A DNA stretch of 43,362 nucleotides from JASFWK01 sp050049355 (GCA_050049355.1 JASFWK010000008.1:1-43362), one strand, 5' to 3'. Shown: positions 7,590-16,676, numbered from the stretch's first letter. Program-made: numbers and translations. The notes: generated by a model from the letters alone, not told the origin.

Positions 7590-8876
7590 ATGCCAGCGAT
7601 CATCGTGGTGGGCGCACAATGGGGAGACGAAGGAAAAGGACGGGTGGTGGACAACGTGGCGGCCGGCGTCGATCTGGTGGCCCGTTTCAACGGTGGCGAC
7701 AACGCCGGCCACACCGTCGTGGCCGAGGGGCACAAACTACAACTCCACCTGGTCCCCTCAGGGATCCTCTATCGCCACACGACCTGTCTGATCGCAGGAG
7801 GGGTGGTTGTGAATCCGACGCAGCTGATCGCAGAACTGGAGGAGCTCGCAGAATTAGGCATTGACGTTGGCCCCAGACGAGTCAAGCTGGCTGCCGCTGC
7901 TCACATCATCCTTCCCAGCCATCGCGCCCTCGACGGAGGGCAGGAGACGGCGAGGGGAGAGACAGCTATCGGAACCACGCGTCGTGGCATCGGCCCCGTC
8001 TACGCTGATAAGGCATCCAGAACAGGCCTCCGGGCTATGGATATGGGCGAACCAGAGGTCTTCGCGGACCGCGTGAAGGAGGCGGTGCGGGTTCACAATC
8101 GGATGCTTCAAGACCAGTACGGGCTTGAGCCTCTTGACGCCGAGAAGGTGGCAGGTGACTACTGCGCCCACGCTCAGCGCCTGAAGGAACACCTAGTGGA
8201 CGGCTCGGCCCTCGTGGCGGAGACACTGGCAGCAGAGCAGACCATTCTCTGCGAGGGAGCCCAGGGGACCCTCCTCGATTTGGATCATGGCACATACCCC
8301 TACGTGACGAGTTCCTCAACGGTCGCCGGCGGCGCACTGACCGGCTTGGGTTTCGGGCCTCGAGAGGTCAGTCGAGTGATCGGCGTCGCCAAGGCCTACA
8401 CCACACGCGTCGGCGCTGGTCCCTTCCCCACCGAACTCCAGGATGAGGTGGGCGAGCGCGTCCGGGAAGTCGGTAGGGAGTACGGCACTACGACCGGCCG
8501 GCCTCGCCGCTGCGGCTGGCTCGACCTGAACATCCTCCGCTACGCAGTCGAGATCAATGGGCTGACCGAGTTGGCACTGACGAAGCTGGACGTGCTCACT
8601 GGCATCGATCCACTGCGCGTGGCTGTGGCGTATGAGCGAGAGGGGGAGCGAACGACACGTTTCCCGGCTCAGTTTGGGATTGAGGAGCTGGCCCGCTGGG
8701 AGCCGGTGTACGAGGAACTAGCCGGGTGGACCGAGGATCTTGGAGAAGCACGGCTCAGGGAGGATCTACCCCACGAGGCGCGGGACTACCTCGCCCTCGT
8801 CGAGGGGACGGTTGGCGTGCCCACCACCCTGATCAGCGTCGGGCCAGATCGGGAGCAGGCAATCTACTCAGCGTAG
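7590..8876 (+). CDS. purA: Adenylosuccinate synthetase
   Basis: 428 residues, normal for the family. It makes adenylosuccinate from IMP and aspartate with GTP, the first committed step to AMP. The N-terminal GTP loop GAQWGDEGKGR, the NGGDNAGHTVV motif with the catalytic His, TTRRGIGP and the aspartate-binding TTTGRPRRCGW are all present. The start ATG 7590 (MPAIIVVG) is chosen because GGAGG (7579-7583) is six bases upstream and family members begin this way; an upstream in-frame ATG lacks a site. It has its own promoter and leader hairpin. It ends two bases from the convergent glycosyltransferase gene. Confidence 0.97.
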   Translation: MPAIIVVGAQWGDEGKGRVVDNVAAGVDLVARFNGGDNAGHTVVAEGHKLQLHLVPSGILYRHTTCLIAGGVVVNPTQLIAELEELAELGIDVGPRRVKLAAAAHIILPSHRALDGGQETARGETAIGTTRRGIGPVYADKASRTGLRAMDMGEPEVFADRVKEAVRVHNRMLQDQYGLEPLDAEKVAGDYCAHAQRLKEHLVDGSALVAETLAAEQTILCEGAQGTLLDLDHGTYPYVTSSSTVAGGALTGLGFGPREVSRVIGVAKAYTTRVGAGPFPTELQDEVGERVREVGREYGTTTGRPRRCGWLDLNILRYAVEINGLTELALTKLDVLTGIDPLRVAVAYEREGERTTRFPAQFGIEELARWEPVYEELAGWTEDLGEARLREDLPHEARDYLALVEGTVGVPTTLISVGPDREQAIYSA

Positions 8877-8878
8877 GG

Positions 8879-10069
8879 TCAACCGCGAGTCTGTCTCGCA
8901 GTACCGAGCGCCGTCTCCCACAGAGATCCGGCGACGCGCTCTGCCGCCTCCGGACGGGCCAACCGTCGAGCCCTTTTCCGCATCTGCGCCCGCGCACTTG
9001 GGTCGCCCAATAGTCGGACGACCGCCGCAGCTGCCCGGCGGGGGTCCGGTCTCCACATCCCTGCCCCCGTCTGCACCACCAACTGCACGTTGGGGGTCTC
9101 CTGGGCAGGGATCGCACCCCAGAGCACCAGCGGCACTCCCACCACCAGCGCCTCGGCAATAGTGTTCGGGCCAGCCTTGGTGACCAGCAGGTCCGCCGCC
9201 CGCATCCACCGGTGCACGTCGTGTGTGAACCCCTTAACGCTCACCAAACCCGGCCAAGCAGCCTCTACGAGTCGTGCACGCAGTCGCTCGTTGCGGCCGA
9301 CCAGCACGGCGATCTGAGCCTCCCCTGCGACCGCCGCTCGGCTGAGCAGGTTGGACAAGGACCGCACCACCTGATCCAGCCGCGCGAACCCCACCCCGCC
9401 GGCCATCACCAGCACCAGCGGCCGAACCGGATCCAATCCCAGTCGGCTGCGGATCGTCCGTGGATCCTCCGCCGCCATCCTAACGAATCCCCGGGCCACC
9501 GGAAGACCTGTCACCTCCACCCGATCTGGGTTCACGCCATGGCGAATCAGCCCTCGCCGGGCTGCTTTCGTCGCCACCAAGTAGCGCCAGACACCGGAGT
9601 TGACCCAGAGAGCGTGCATCACCATCAGGTCGGTTCCCACGCCGACCAAAGAAGGAGGGGAGGACAGCTGCGACAGCGCTCTAGCAATGGGAGAGACTAG
9701 CCCCGCGTGGAAGACAGCAACCACGTCGGCGGGGTGCTCTTTCAAGAGACGCTCTGTTGCCCTGGAGATCCGCAACCAGCAGAGGTGCGAGAGGATTTGG
9801 GCGCGCCGACGCCCGTCCAAGAGGCGAAACGCCAGCCCGTAGATCCGACCGCCGTCCCAAAGCATCTCCCTGTACCAATCCGGCAGTCGGCAGAAAGGCC
9901 AGGGAGCGTAGGCAGCAAACGCGTCCAGCAGCTCAACCTGCGCTCTGCCTTCCCGGCTCACCAGGGCCGTGGCTACGGCTTCGGCCGCTCGTTGGTGTCC
10001 TCCGCCAGTCTTGGAGTGAAGAAAGAGGAAGCGGGTCGCCTGATCGGTCCTTTCCCCCTCATCAGGCAT
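8879..10069 (-). CDS. MGDG-synthase-like GT28 family glycosyltransferase
   Basis: About 396 residues from ATG 10069. The N-terminus has the glycine-rich acceptor loop LHSKTGGGHQRAA and an MGDG-synthase-type domain (to about 170) that includes VAVFHAGLVSP. The C-terminal half is a GT28-like nucleotide-sugar domain, with MAGGVGF, VKGFTHDVHRWMRAADLLVTKAG and GPNTIAEA. Relatives are processive diacylglycerol glucosyltransferases and plant MGDG synthases, so a role in making membrane glycolipids is likely; UDP-glucose and UDP-galactose cannot be told apart here. The start overlaps the end of the DUF951 gene by 8 bases and uses GAGGTG inside it, which suggests translational coupling. Confidence 0.85.
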   Translation of the reverse strand: MPDEGERTDQATRFLFLHSKTGGGHQRAAEAVATALVSREGRAQVELLDAFAAYAPWPFCRLPDWYREMLWDGGRIYGLAFRLLDGRRRAQILSHLCWLRISRATERLLKEHPADVVAVFHAGLVSPIARALSQLSSPPSLVGVGTDLMVMHALWVNSGVWRYLVATKAARRGLIRHGVNPDRVEVTGLPVARGFVRMAAEDPRTIRSRLGLDPVRPLVLVMAGGVGFARLDQVVRSLSNLLSRAAVAGEAQIAVLVGRNERLRARLVEAAWPGLVSVKGFTHDVHRWMRAADLLVTKAGPNTIAEALVVGVPLVLWGAIPAQETPNVQLVVQTGAGMWRPDPRRAAAAVVRLLGDPSARAQMRKRARRLARPEAAERVAGSLWETALGTARQTRG

Positions 10070-10265
10070 TACCCACCTCACCAAGCCGACCCAGTACCCG
10101 CTTCAAACGTCTTTCGAAGCGGGAGCGAGGTATCATCACCCGACGTCCGCAGGTCAGGCAGCGAATACCGATGTCGGCACCTACCCGCGTCACCACCCAT
10201 CGGGTACCGCCGCAAGGATGCGGCTTACGCATCTGGACCACGTCATCAACGCGAATAATCAGCAT
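10062..10265 (-). CDS. DUF951 family small protein
   Basis: 67 residues that match the whole DUF951 pattern: DVVQMRKPHPCGG, a central W-x-V and R-x-G-A-D-I, then RCLTCGRRVMIPRSRFERR. The single Cys of HPCGG plus the C-x2-C pair could bind a metal. DUF951 proteins are small, conserved in Firmicutes and Chloroflexota, and of unknown function, possibly nucleic-acid binding. The ATG at 10265 has only a weak ribosome binding site. It is the first gene of a two-gene unit with the glycosyltransferase, overlapping it by 8 bases. Confidence 0.85.
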   Translation of the reverse strand: MLIIRVDDVVQMRKPHPCGGTRWVVTRVGADIGIRCLTCGRRVMIPRSRFERRLKRVLGRLGEVGNA

Positions 10266-10468
10266 CAGCTCGAAGCCCAGGAATTCGAGTCAGAAGCCCC
10301 GATTGCCCGGCCGCCGGTCCCTAGCGCTACTACCTCAGTTGGCCAGCCAGGGCACCTTGAGTCTGTCAGGAAGTATCCAGAGAACGTCATCCCTCGATTC
10401 GCTCGCGATGGTCAATCAAGAGGCAAATCGGTCGTCAGGCCCCCAGCGTCGTCGGAGGTGAGATCATA

Positions 10469-11236
10469 CTACCAGCCGCCCCAGCGGACGAAACCACCCA
10501 GCAGGGTCAGTCCGATCGCCAGAGCGACCAGAGCGATCCCGGTCAGCCATCGGATGGGAGACCGGCGATCCACCACCTGCGGCGGACCCAAGAGATCGGG
10601 CTGAGCCACCTCGTAGCGAGGAGCCAGGAACCAGCCCAGAGCCAACCCTGCCAGCAATCCGCCAATGTGAGCCCAGTTATCCACTGCCGGGACCATGAAA
10701 CCGTACAGCAGGTTATAGCCTATGACGCCGAGCACATTGGCGAGGCGGGCTCTGCCGGCAGCAATCCGATCTCGGTAGCGATAGAGGTAGGTTCCCACAA
10801 CGCCGATAAGGCCGAAGATCGCCCCTGATGCTCCCACAGAGGGCGAGGGACTGAACAGGAAGCTGAGCGCGCTACCAGCCAGCCCGCTCAAGAAGTATAT
10901 CAGAGGAAACCTGAGCCAACCGTACGGCCGCTCCACCCGTGGACCGAAGGCCAGCAGCGCGTAACTGTTGAAGGCGATATGAAGCAGGTCCACGTGCAAG
11001 AAGATGGAGGTCCCCAGCCGCCACACCTCCCCCGCGACGATGGCTTGGTTGATCTTCGCCCCCATCGAGAGAACAAGCTCTCTCCCAAGGATCCAAGTGG
11101 AGGCGAAGACCAGCACGTTGACAGCTAGAATGACGTAGGTCCATAGAGGATTGGACTGAGGTACCCGCAGCCGGACCGCAGCGGGCTGCGGGCGGAGAAC
11201 CGAGGGGGAGGAATCGTCGTTAGAACCAGGTCTCAT
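10469..11236 (-). CDS. Rhomboid family intramembrane serine protease
   Basis: 255 residues with about six or seven membrane helices. The catalytic Ser137 lies in VGASGAIFG (the GxSG motif) and His190 in NWAHIGGLLAG. The helix-2 motif HIAFNSYALLAFG supplies the His/Asn pair (86 and 90). Rhomboids cleave substrates inside the membrane; the substrate here is unknown. The N-terminal 30 residues are hydrophilic and Pro-rich. The start overlaps the gmk stop by four bases (ATGA), so the two genes are cotranscribed and probably translationally coupled. Confidence 0.93.
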   Translation of the reverse strand: MRPGSNDDSSPSVLRPQPAAVRLRVPQSNPLWTYVILAVNVLVFASTWILGRELVLSMGAKINQAIVAGEVWRLGTSIFLHVDLLHIAFNSYALLAFGPRVERPYGWLRFPLIYFLSGLAGSALSFLFSPSPSVGASGAIFGLIGVVGTYLYRYRDRIAAGRARLANVLGVIGYNLLYGFMVPAVDNWAHIGGLLAGLALGWFLAPRYEVAQPDLLGPPQVVDRRSPIRWLTGIALVALAIGLTLLGGFVRWGGW

Positions 11237-11853
11237 AGCTGCACGACCCTCGGATCCACGCGACAGTGCTCTGCCTCAATGATCGCCGCCACCTGTTCCA
11301 CCGCCCGGTCGAGCTCGCACTCGCGGTTGGCCACCACGTAATCGAACTCTTCCATACGCTCTATTTCCTCACGGGCCTTGCTGAGTCGGAGGGTGAGCTG
11401 TTCGGGCGAATCAGTGCCTCGCCGCCGCAGCCGACCCTCTAACTCTTCCTCCGACGCTATCAAGAAGATCAGAAGCGCCTCCGGCACGATGCGGCGGACC
11501 GTCGCTGCGCCCTGCACATCTACGCGCATGATGACATCTTTCCCAGAATTCAGAGCCTTCCGTACTTGCTGCTTGGGAATGCCCTTGTGCTGACCGTAGA
11601 CGGTGGCGTGCTCAAGCAGCTCCCCCTCCCGCTTCATGCGCAAGAACTCCTCAGTGGAGAGGAAGAAGTAGTCCTCACCGTGAACCTCGCCAAGCCGCGG
11701 AGCGCGATCAGTGGCCGTGACGACGAAGTGGAGCGGATATCCCAATTCCTTCATCCGCTGCAGTAGTGAATCTTTGCCCACGCCAGCCGGACCCGAGACG
11801 ACGATCAGTAAGGGCGGGGGCTCGATGGAAGCGTACAGGTTGCGTTCCTCCAC
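11233..11853 (-). CDS. gmk: Guanylate kinase
   Basis: 206 residues. It phosphorylates GMP (and dGMP) to the diphosphate with ATP. The P-loop GPAGVGKDS (21-29) differs from the usual GPSGVGKST. The GMP-binding region is present (TATDRAPRLGEVHGEDYFF, in which TDR replaces the usual TTR), as are the YGQHKGIP motif and a C-terminal E-E-x-E-x-R-L-R-R-R-G. The start is GTG 11853, with AGGAG six bases upstream. It lies upstream of and overlaps the rhomboid gene by four bases. Confidence 0.95.
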   Translation of the reverse strand: MEERNLYASIEPPPLLIVVSGPAGVGKDSLLQRMKELGYPLHFVVTATDRAPRLGEVHGEDYFFLSTEEFLRMKREGELLEHATVYGQHKGIPKQQVRKALNSGKDVIMRVDVQGAATVRRIVPEALLIFLIASEEELEGRLRRRGTDSPEQLTLRLSKAREEIERMEEFDYVVANRECELDRAVEQVAAIIEAEHCRVDPRVVQL

Positions 11854-12043
11854 AGGCTACTCCTACTTGCGATACGTTGACAAACTGGTATACTGGTACA
11901 CCAACGACAGAATGAGCAAACTAACACACAGCAATGACGCATCAGTGTCCAGCGGCTCTGACCGCCTCTGCGCCATTGTCAAGAGGGGATCGATTCTCCA
12001 GGTCCCCAACCCTTACGGCAATACACCACAAACGGAGGATACC
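11854..12043. promoter_or_regulatory. Divergent promoter region between gmk and the FmdB gene
   Basis: 190 bases between two divergent starts. A TTGACA (11877-11882) reads towards the FmdB gene, and the downstream segment has the near-repeated words CTGGTATAC and CTGGTACAC (11885-11902), which look like a protein-binding site. No -10 sits at ideal spacing from the TTGACA, so exact promoters are unresolved. Confidence 0.35.
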
Positions 12044-12448
12044 GTGCCGATCTATGAGTATCTCTGCCAAGGTTGCCGACGCCGTGTTTCGATTCTGTGG
12101 CGCAGCTTCTCGGAGGCGGAGACAGGAGAGCCGGTCTGCCCTAACTGCGGCGGGACCACCCTTACCCAACTCATCTCTCGAGTGCGGGCAATTCGCTCCG
12201 AGGAAAGCCACCTTGAGGATCTAGCCGATCCCTCGTTCCTCTCTGACTTCGACGAAAACGACCCCCGCTCCATGGCGCGCATGATGCGCCGAATGGCCGA
12301 TGAGGTGGGAGAGGATCTAGGTCCAGAGTTCGACGAGGTAGTGGGCCGACTGGAGGCCGGCGAGAGTCCCGAAGAGATCGAAGAGGCGATACCGGACCTG
12401 ATGGGCGAGGGCGGTGAGGATCTCGGCGGCGGGATGGACATCCCATAG
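12044..12448 (+). CDS. FmdB-type zinc ribbon protein
   Basis: 134 residues. Start GTG 12044 with GGAGG (12034-12038) five bases upstream; the MPIYEY opening is typical of this family. The zinc ribbon uses Cys8 and Cys11 (CQGC) with Cys32 and Cys35 (CPNC). The second half is acidic and helical and ends in a Gly/Asp-rich tail. The family is named after a putative regulator of formamidase genes and its biochemical role is unproven. It stands alone between divergent gmk and convergent tmk. A shorter relative heads the thiol-redox operon at 18669. Confidence 0.85.
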   Translation: MPIYEYLCQGCRRRVSILWRSFSEAETGEPVCPNCGGTTLTQLISRVRAIRSEESHLEDLADPSFLSDFDENDPRSMARMMRRMADEVGEDLGPEFDEVVGRLEAGESPEEIEEAIPDLMGEGGEDLGGGMDIP

Positions 12449-12503
12449 AACACGAAGCGCAAGACACACCCAGACAACTGCAAGGTTCAAAGCTGCACGC
12501 ACT

Positions 12504-13136
12504 TCACGCGTGGCTTCCTGCGTCGTTCAGCCTCGCCTCCACCAGCACCCTTGTCTCGGCTTGCACCTCCTCCACTGAGCGAGCAGCATCGACAATCACC
12601 CACCGCTCCGGTTCAAGGTTGGCCAGTTCCAGGTAGCCGGCCCGCACCCGGCGGTGAAATGCGATCGCCTCTTGATCCATCCTGTTCCACTCCTCTCCAC
12701 CTGACAGCCGCCGCTGAAGGCCCTGCCCCGGCTTAATGTCCAAGTAGAGAGTCAGGTCTGGCACTAGCCCGCCAGTGGCCCGGCGGGTGATCTCCCTTAG
12801 TGGCTGCAGATCCAACCCCCTGCCGCACCCCTGGTAGGCAAGGGTGCTGTCGGCGTACCGATCGCAAACCACCACCTTTCCCGCCACCAGCGCCGGCCGG
12901 ATGACCTGAGCCACCAATTGAGCCCGGGAGGCGGAATAGAGGAACACCTCGGCCCAGGAGTACATATCAGTGTTGGCCGGGTTGTGGAGGACCTCCCGGA
13001 TCTGATCGCCGATAGGGGTCCCCCCCGGCTCGCGAGTCAGAACCACCACGAACCCCTCCTGGCGAAGGTGGCTGGCGAGGAGTTGAGCCTGGGTGGTCTT
13101 GCCGCTGCCCTCGGGTCCCTCAAAGGTGATGAACAC
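12504..13136 (-). CDS. tmk: Thymidylate kinase
   Basis: 210 residues. It phosphorylates dTMP to dTDP. The P-loop GPEGSGKTTQ, the dTMP-binding TREPGGTPIGDQIR motif, the DRYADSTLAYQG motif and the lid region (QRRLSGGEEWNRMDQE) are all visible. It follows the R3H ATPase gene after only five bases on the same strand, so the two are an operon. A similar pairing of nucleotide kinases with nucleic-acid ATPases is common, but no direct functional link is shown. Confidence 0.96.
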   Translation of the reverse strand: MFITFEGPEGSGKTTQAQLLASHLRQEGFVVVLTREPGGTPIGDQIREVLHNPANTDMYSWAEVFLYSASRAQLVAQVIRPALVAGKVVVCDRYADSTLAYQGCGRGLDLQPLREITRRATGGLVPDLTLYLDIKPGQGLQRRLSGGEEWNRMDQEAIAFHRRVRAGYLELANLEPERWVIVDAARSVEEVQAETRVLVEARLNDAGSHA

Positions 13137-13141
13137 TCCGG

Positions 13142-14686
13142 CTACTCCTCCCGGCGGATGCGCACCCTTCGGTTGGGTTCCTTCCCCACCGAATAGGAGT
13201 CCAGGTCAGCGGCACGTGTCAGCTCATGCTGACGGCGGCGGATGTAAGCGTTCTGGGGAGAAAGCTCCACCTCCGGCACCCCTCCCCGCACCTGCCGGAT
13301 CGCATCCTCCGCTTCGCGCAGCGCTTGGTGCAGCGAGTCGGACGACTGCCTCTCCACATCGAATAGATCACCCAGGCAAGCTTCCATCTGAGCCACGGTG
13401 TTGGCCCGCAGGACGTAGATAGGCAGGCCGCGCTGTTCCGCGTCCGTGATAACGCGGGATCGTTTGCGGTAGAACCTCTTGGTGGTGATCAGCACCTCGG
13501 CCTCCTCCGGATCCTTCGTCAAGTGGACGGGCACGTGCATGCGCTTTGAGGCCTGCTTGAGGCGGTCGCGGGCGACGCCGTAGGGAAACACCTGCACAGG
13601 CTCCCGACTTCTCCGCGTGGCGGGCGCAGGAGCAGCACGAGAGACCTCAGGGCGCTTCCTCTCCCGCTCCCCCAAAGAGAGCGGGACAGCCTTCTCAATG
13701 TGGATCTCCCCTTCCTCATCGCGGTAGCGCAGTTCAGCTTCCAGTGGCCTGCCTCGGAGCATCGCGTCCACCGACTCGGCGACGCTGTGGTGGATGAGGA
13801 GCCTCTGGCGCTCCTGGATCTCTATCAGCACATCGAAGGTGGGGGGCGCACGCCGCTCCAGGATCGTCTTCTGAGTCCCACGGCGGCGGGCCTCCTCGTC
13901 GGAGAGAGTCACGCTCTCGACACCGCCCACCAGATCGGAGAGGGTGGGGTTGAGAACGAGGTTATCCAGGGTGTTACCATGGGCGGTGGCGATCAGCTGC
14001 ACCCCCCGCTCGGCTATGGTCCGCGCCGCCAACGCCTCCAGTTCCCGTCCGATCTCGTCGATGATGATGACCTCAGGGTTATGGTTCTCCACCGCCTCGA
14101 TCATCACCTCATGCTGCAGAGAGGGCGCCTCCACCTGCATCCGGCGGGCACGGCCGACTGCTGGGTGGGGGATGTCACCGTCGCCGCCGATCTCGTTGGA
14201 CGTATCCACGACGACCACCCGCTTCTTCTCCGCCAGGACCCGCGCCGCCTCCCGCAGCATCGTCGTCTTGCCCACCCCGGGCCGCCCCAAGAGGAGGATA
14301 CTCTTGCCGCTCTCGACGATATCCTGGATAATGGCAGTGGTGCCATAGACAGCACGGCCTACCCGGCAGGTGAGGCCGACGACATCCCCTTTGCGGTTCC
14401 GGATGGCAGCGATGCGGTGGAGGGTACGGGCAATGCCGGCGCGGTTATCGGCATCGAACTCACCCACACGGCCCAGGACGTGATGAATCTCATCACGCTC
14501 GACCTCTGTATCCCGCAGCACCACCTCTTTATCCGTGTAACGGGCCGTGGGCACGCGCCCCAGGTCGAGAATCACCTCTAGCAGTTCGTCCCGCCGATTA
14601 ACGTGCCGCACAGCAGCACGAATGTCCTCCGGCAGGACGGATAGCATAGCATCAAGATCGTCTGTGATATGGTTGTAGTAGCTCAT
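13142..14686 (-). CDS. SpoIIIAA/Ycf45-like AAA ATPase with C-terminal R3H domain
   Basis: 514 residues. The N-terminal third has the SpoIIIAA-like domain, and the ATPase core shows Walker A LLGRPGVGKTT and Walker B PEVIIIDEIGRE. Around residues 330-370 is a charged linker, followed by a helical region. The end has an R3H nucleic-acid-binding motif (QNAYIRRRQHELTR, then NRRVRI). Homologues include plastid Ycf45 and many cyanobacterial and Chloroflexota proteins; their function is unknown, but single-strand DNA or RNA binding is likely. The start at 14686 lacks a clear Shine-Dalgarno sequence. It is the upstream gene of the pair with tmk. Confidence 0.88.
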   Translation of the reverse strand: MSYYNHITDDLDAMLSVLPEDIRAAVRHVNRRDELLEVILDLGRVPTARYTDKEVVLRDTEVERDEIHHVLGRVGEFDADNRAGIARTLHRIAAIRNRKGDVVGLTCRVGRAVYGTTAIIQDIVESGKSILLLGRPGVGKTTMLREAARVLAEKKRVVVVDTSNEIGGDGDIPHPAVGRARRMQVEAPSLQHEVMIEAVENHNPEVIIIDEIGRELEALAARTIAERGVQLIATAHGNTLDNLVLNPTLSDLVGGVESVTLSDEEARRRGTQKTILERRAPPTFDVLIEIQERQRLLIHHSVAESVDAMLRGRPLEAELRYRDEEGEIHIEKAVPLSLGERERKRPEVSRAAPAPATRRSREPVQVFPYGVARDRLKQASKRMHVPVHLTKDPEEAEVLITTKRFYRKRSRVITDAEQRGLPIYVLRANTVAQMEACLGDLFDVERQSSDSLHQALREAEDAIRQVRGGVPEVELSPQNAYIRRRQHELTRAADLDSYSVGKEPNRRVRIRREE

Positions 14687-14859
14687 TTATCACAACAACA
14701 GTCAGATCCCTCTCCAGAATTTGGCACAAATGGCATGTTCATCCAAGCCAAAGAACCACAACTGCATACGGCTGTTCCCAAGATCGTGGCCCGCGGGCAA
14801 CTAGCGGATCTGTCCCATCCGTGTGCTGTCACAAGGATGGACGGCCTGCAGCCGAGCAT

Positions 14860-15438
14860 TCAGGACGCCAGCTGGGTCAGGAAGAAACGATGGAACCGAT
14901 CATCCTCCGTCAACTCGGGATGAAATGCGGTCGCCAGCAGGTTCGCCTGCCGGACGGCTACAACACTCCCGTCGTCCAACTGCGCCAGAATCTCCCCCGC
15001 CTCTCCCACACGCTCAATGAGCGGCGCGCGGATGAAGATGGCGTGGTAGGGCAGCTCCCCCAGCGCAGGCACCTCCAGATCGACCTCGAAGCTGTCCACC
15101 TGACGACCGAAGGCGTTGCGGCGCACGACGACATCCATCAACTTCAGCAGAGGCTGGCCGCGCACCGCATCCACTACCTCTTCCGCCATCAAGATCATCC
15201 CCGCGCAGGTCCCCCACAGGGGCCGTCCGGACCGGGCGAAGGTGCGGATGGGCTCCAGCAACCCCCAACGCTCAGCCACCTGACCGATTGTAGTGGACTC
15301 TCCGCCAGGGATGATCAAGCCATCAAGCCCCTCCAGGTGCCGGGGCAGCCGCACCTCCACCGATTCCACGCCGATTTGGTTCAGCACCTTCTCATGTTCA
15401 ATGAAGGCGCCTTGAAGCGCCAGTACCCCGACTCTCAT
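14860..15438 (-). CDS. pdxT: Pyridoxal 5'-phosphate synthase glutaminase subunit
   Basis: 192 residues. It hydrolyses glutamine and passes ammonia to PdxS for pyridoxal phosphate synthesis. The class I glutaminase nucleophile Cys lies in WGTCAGMI, and the His/Glu partners in TAFHPELTEDDRFH. LALQGAF and IPGGESTT are typical PdxT motifs. ATG 15438 is chosen over a TTG one codon earlier. It lies downstream of pdxS on the same strand but with 295 bases between them, wider than the usual near-contact. Confidence 0.96.
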   Translation of the reverse strand: MRVGVLALQGAFIEHEKVLNQIGVESVEVRLPRHLEGLDGLIIPGGESTTIGQVAERWGLLEPIRTFARSGRPLWGTCAGMILMAEEVVDAVRGQPLLKLMDVVVRRNAFGRQVDSFEVDLEVPALGELPYHAIFIRAPLIERVGEAGEILAQLDDGSVVAVRQANLLATAFHPELTEDDRFHRFFLTQLAS

Positions 15439-15733
15439 CAAACGAGCCTCAGCCGCATCTCTCGCTATCCACAGAACCCGCTTCTCTGCAAAGTGGCCGT
15501 CCCATCTCCCTCGCGCGCAGTTCGACTTACCGGGGATCCTGTTCCGTCAGCCACTTCAGCACAGCCTGCGTCACTCGGCGAGCGATGCCCCGGCAGCGAT
15601 AGCGAGAAGCGGTGACTAGGCTCTATGACGGACGCGACCCGACAGATTCCCTGGCGCAGACGGGTGATGATCAATCACCGCGCCGGGTCAGCAACGTCCG
15701 CGACCGTGGGTCGCCGGATTATGACCTCAACGC
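15439..15733. other. Unusually long pdxS-pdxT gap
   Basis: 295 bases without a supported gene. No strong terminator, promoter or small gene stands out; a weak match on the minus strand (TTTGCA, 17 bases, GATAGC) could give pdxT its own start. Confidence 0.4.
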
Positions 15734-16621
15734 CTACCATCCCCGCCTCGCGAGCCGCTCCGCCTCAGGAATCTCACTGATATTGATGCCGACCATCGGT
15801 TCGCCCAGGTTTCGGCTGACCTCGGCCAGGATCTCGGGATCGTCGTAGTGGGTGACCGCCTGGACGATAGCATGGGCACGCCTGGCGGGATCGCCGCTCT
15901 TGAAGATACCACTCCCCACGAAGACCCCGTCCACCCCCAGCTGCATCATCAGCGCGGCATCGGCCGGAGTGGCGACGCCACCGGCAGCGAAGTTGACCAC
16001 CGGCAGGCGGCCCAGCTCAGCCGTCTCCTTCACCAAGTCATAGGGAGCGCCGATCTCCTTAGCGTAGGCCATCAGTTCCTCAGGGGCCATCGTCGTCAGG
16101 CGGCGGATCTCTCCCAGTACCGACCGAGCGTGGCGTACCGCCTCGACGACGTTGCCCGTGCCGGCCTCTCCCTTGGTGCGGATCATCGCCGCCCCCTCAC
16201 CGATGCGCCGCAGTGCCTCACCAAGGTTGCGGCAGCCACAGACGAAGGGAACCTTGAACTTTCGCTTGTCAACGTGGTGTTCCTCGTCGGCGGGAGTCAG
16301 AACCTCGCTCTCGTCAATGTAGTCCACTCCCAGCGACTCCAGGATTTGCGCCTCGACGAAATGACCGATGCGGCACTTGGCCATCACCGGGATCGATACT
16401 GCGTCGATAATGTCTATGATTTTCTCAGGATCGGCCATGCGAGCGACGCCGCCGTGGGCGCGGATGTCCGCCGGGACCCGCTCCAGAGCCATCACCGCGC
16501 AGGCGCCCCCCTCCTCAGCGATGCGGGCCTGCTCAGCGTTGATCACGTCCATAATCACGCCACCTTTAAGCATCTGCGCCAGTCCGCGCTTGACCTTATC
16601 GGTGCCGACTTCCTTCTCCAT
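15734..16621 (-). CDS. pdxS: Pyridoxal 5'-phosphate synthase lyase subunit
   Basis: 295 residues, the usual size. It builds pyridoxal phosphate from ribose 5-phosphate, glyceraldehyde 3-phosphate and ammonia. Seen are the GGVIMDV motif, the catalytic lysines in AKCRIGH and IRTKGEAGTGN, the DYIDESEVLTPAD segment and the phosphate-binding FAAGGVATPADA and FVGSGIFKS. The start ATG 16621 (MEKEVGTDKVK) has AAGGGA close upstream; an in-frame GTG seven codons earlier is less likely. It has its own near-consensus promoter with an ATTGGA box shared with the upstream regulator gene. Confidence 0.97.
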   Translation of the reverse strand: MEKEVGTDKVKRGLAQMLKGGVIMDVINAEQARIAEEGGACAVMALERVPADIRAHGGVARMADPEKIIDIIDAVSIPVMAKCRIGHFVEAQILESLGVDYIDESEVLTPADEEHHVDKRKFKVPFVCGCRNLGEALRRIGEGAAMIRTKGEAGTGNVVEAVRHARSVLGEIRRLTTMAPEELMAYAKEIGAPYDLVKETAELGRLPVVNFAAGGVATPADAALMMQLGVDGVFVGSGIFKSGDPARRAHAIVQAVTHYDDPEILAEVSRNLGEPMVGINISEIPEAERLARRGW

Positions 16622-16676
16622 CTTTCCCTTCAACCTCCTCACAAATCCTCTCCATCTCTCGGATAGGACCTGTCAC

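Noticed and set aside
11711..12043. 111-codon N-terminal extension of the FmdB protein
   Set aside because: It runs antisense through the start of gmk; the GTG at 12044 has GGAGG and begins with the family motif MPIYEY.
13700..14581. 293-codon plus-strand frame
   Set aside because: Antisense shadow of the R3H ATPase; no start signal, His/Gly/Asp-rich translation typical of shadows.
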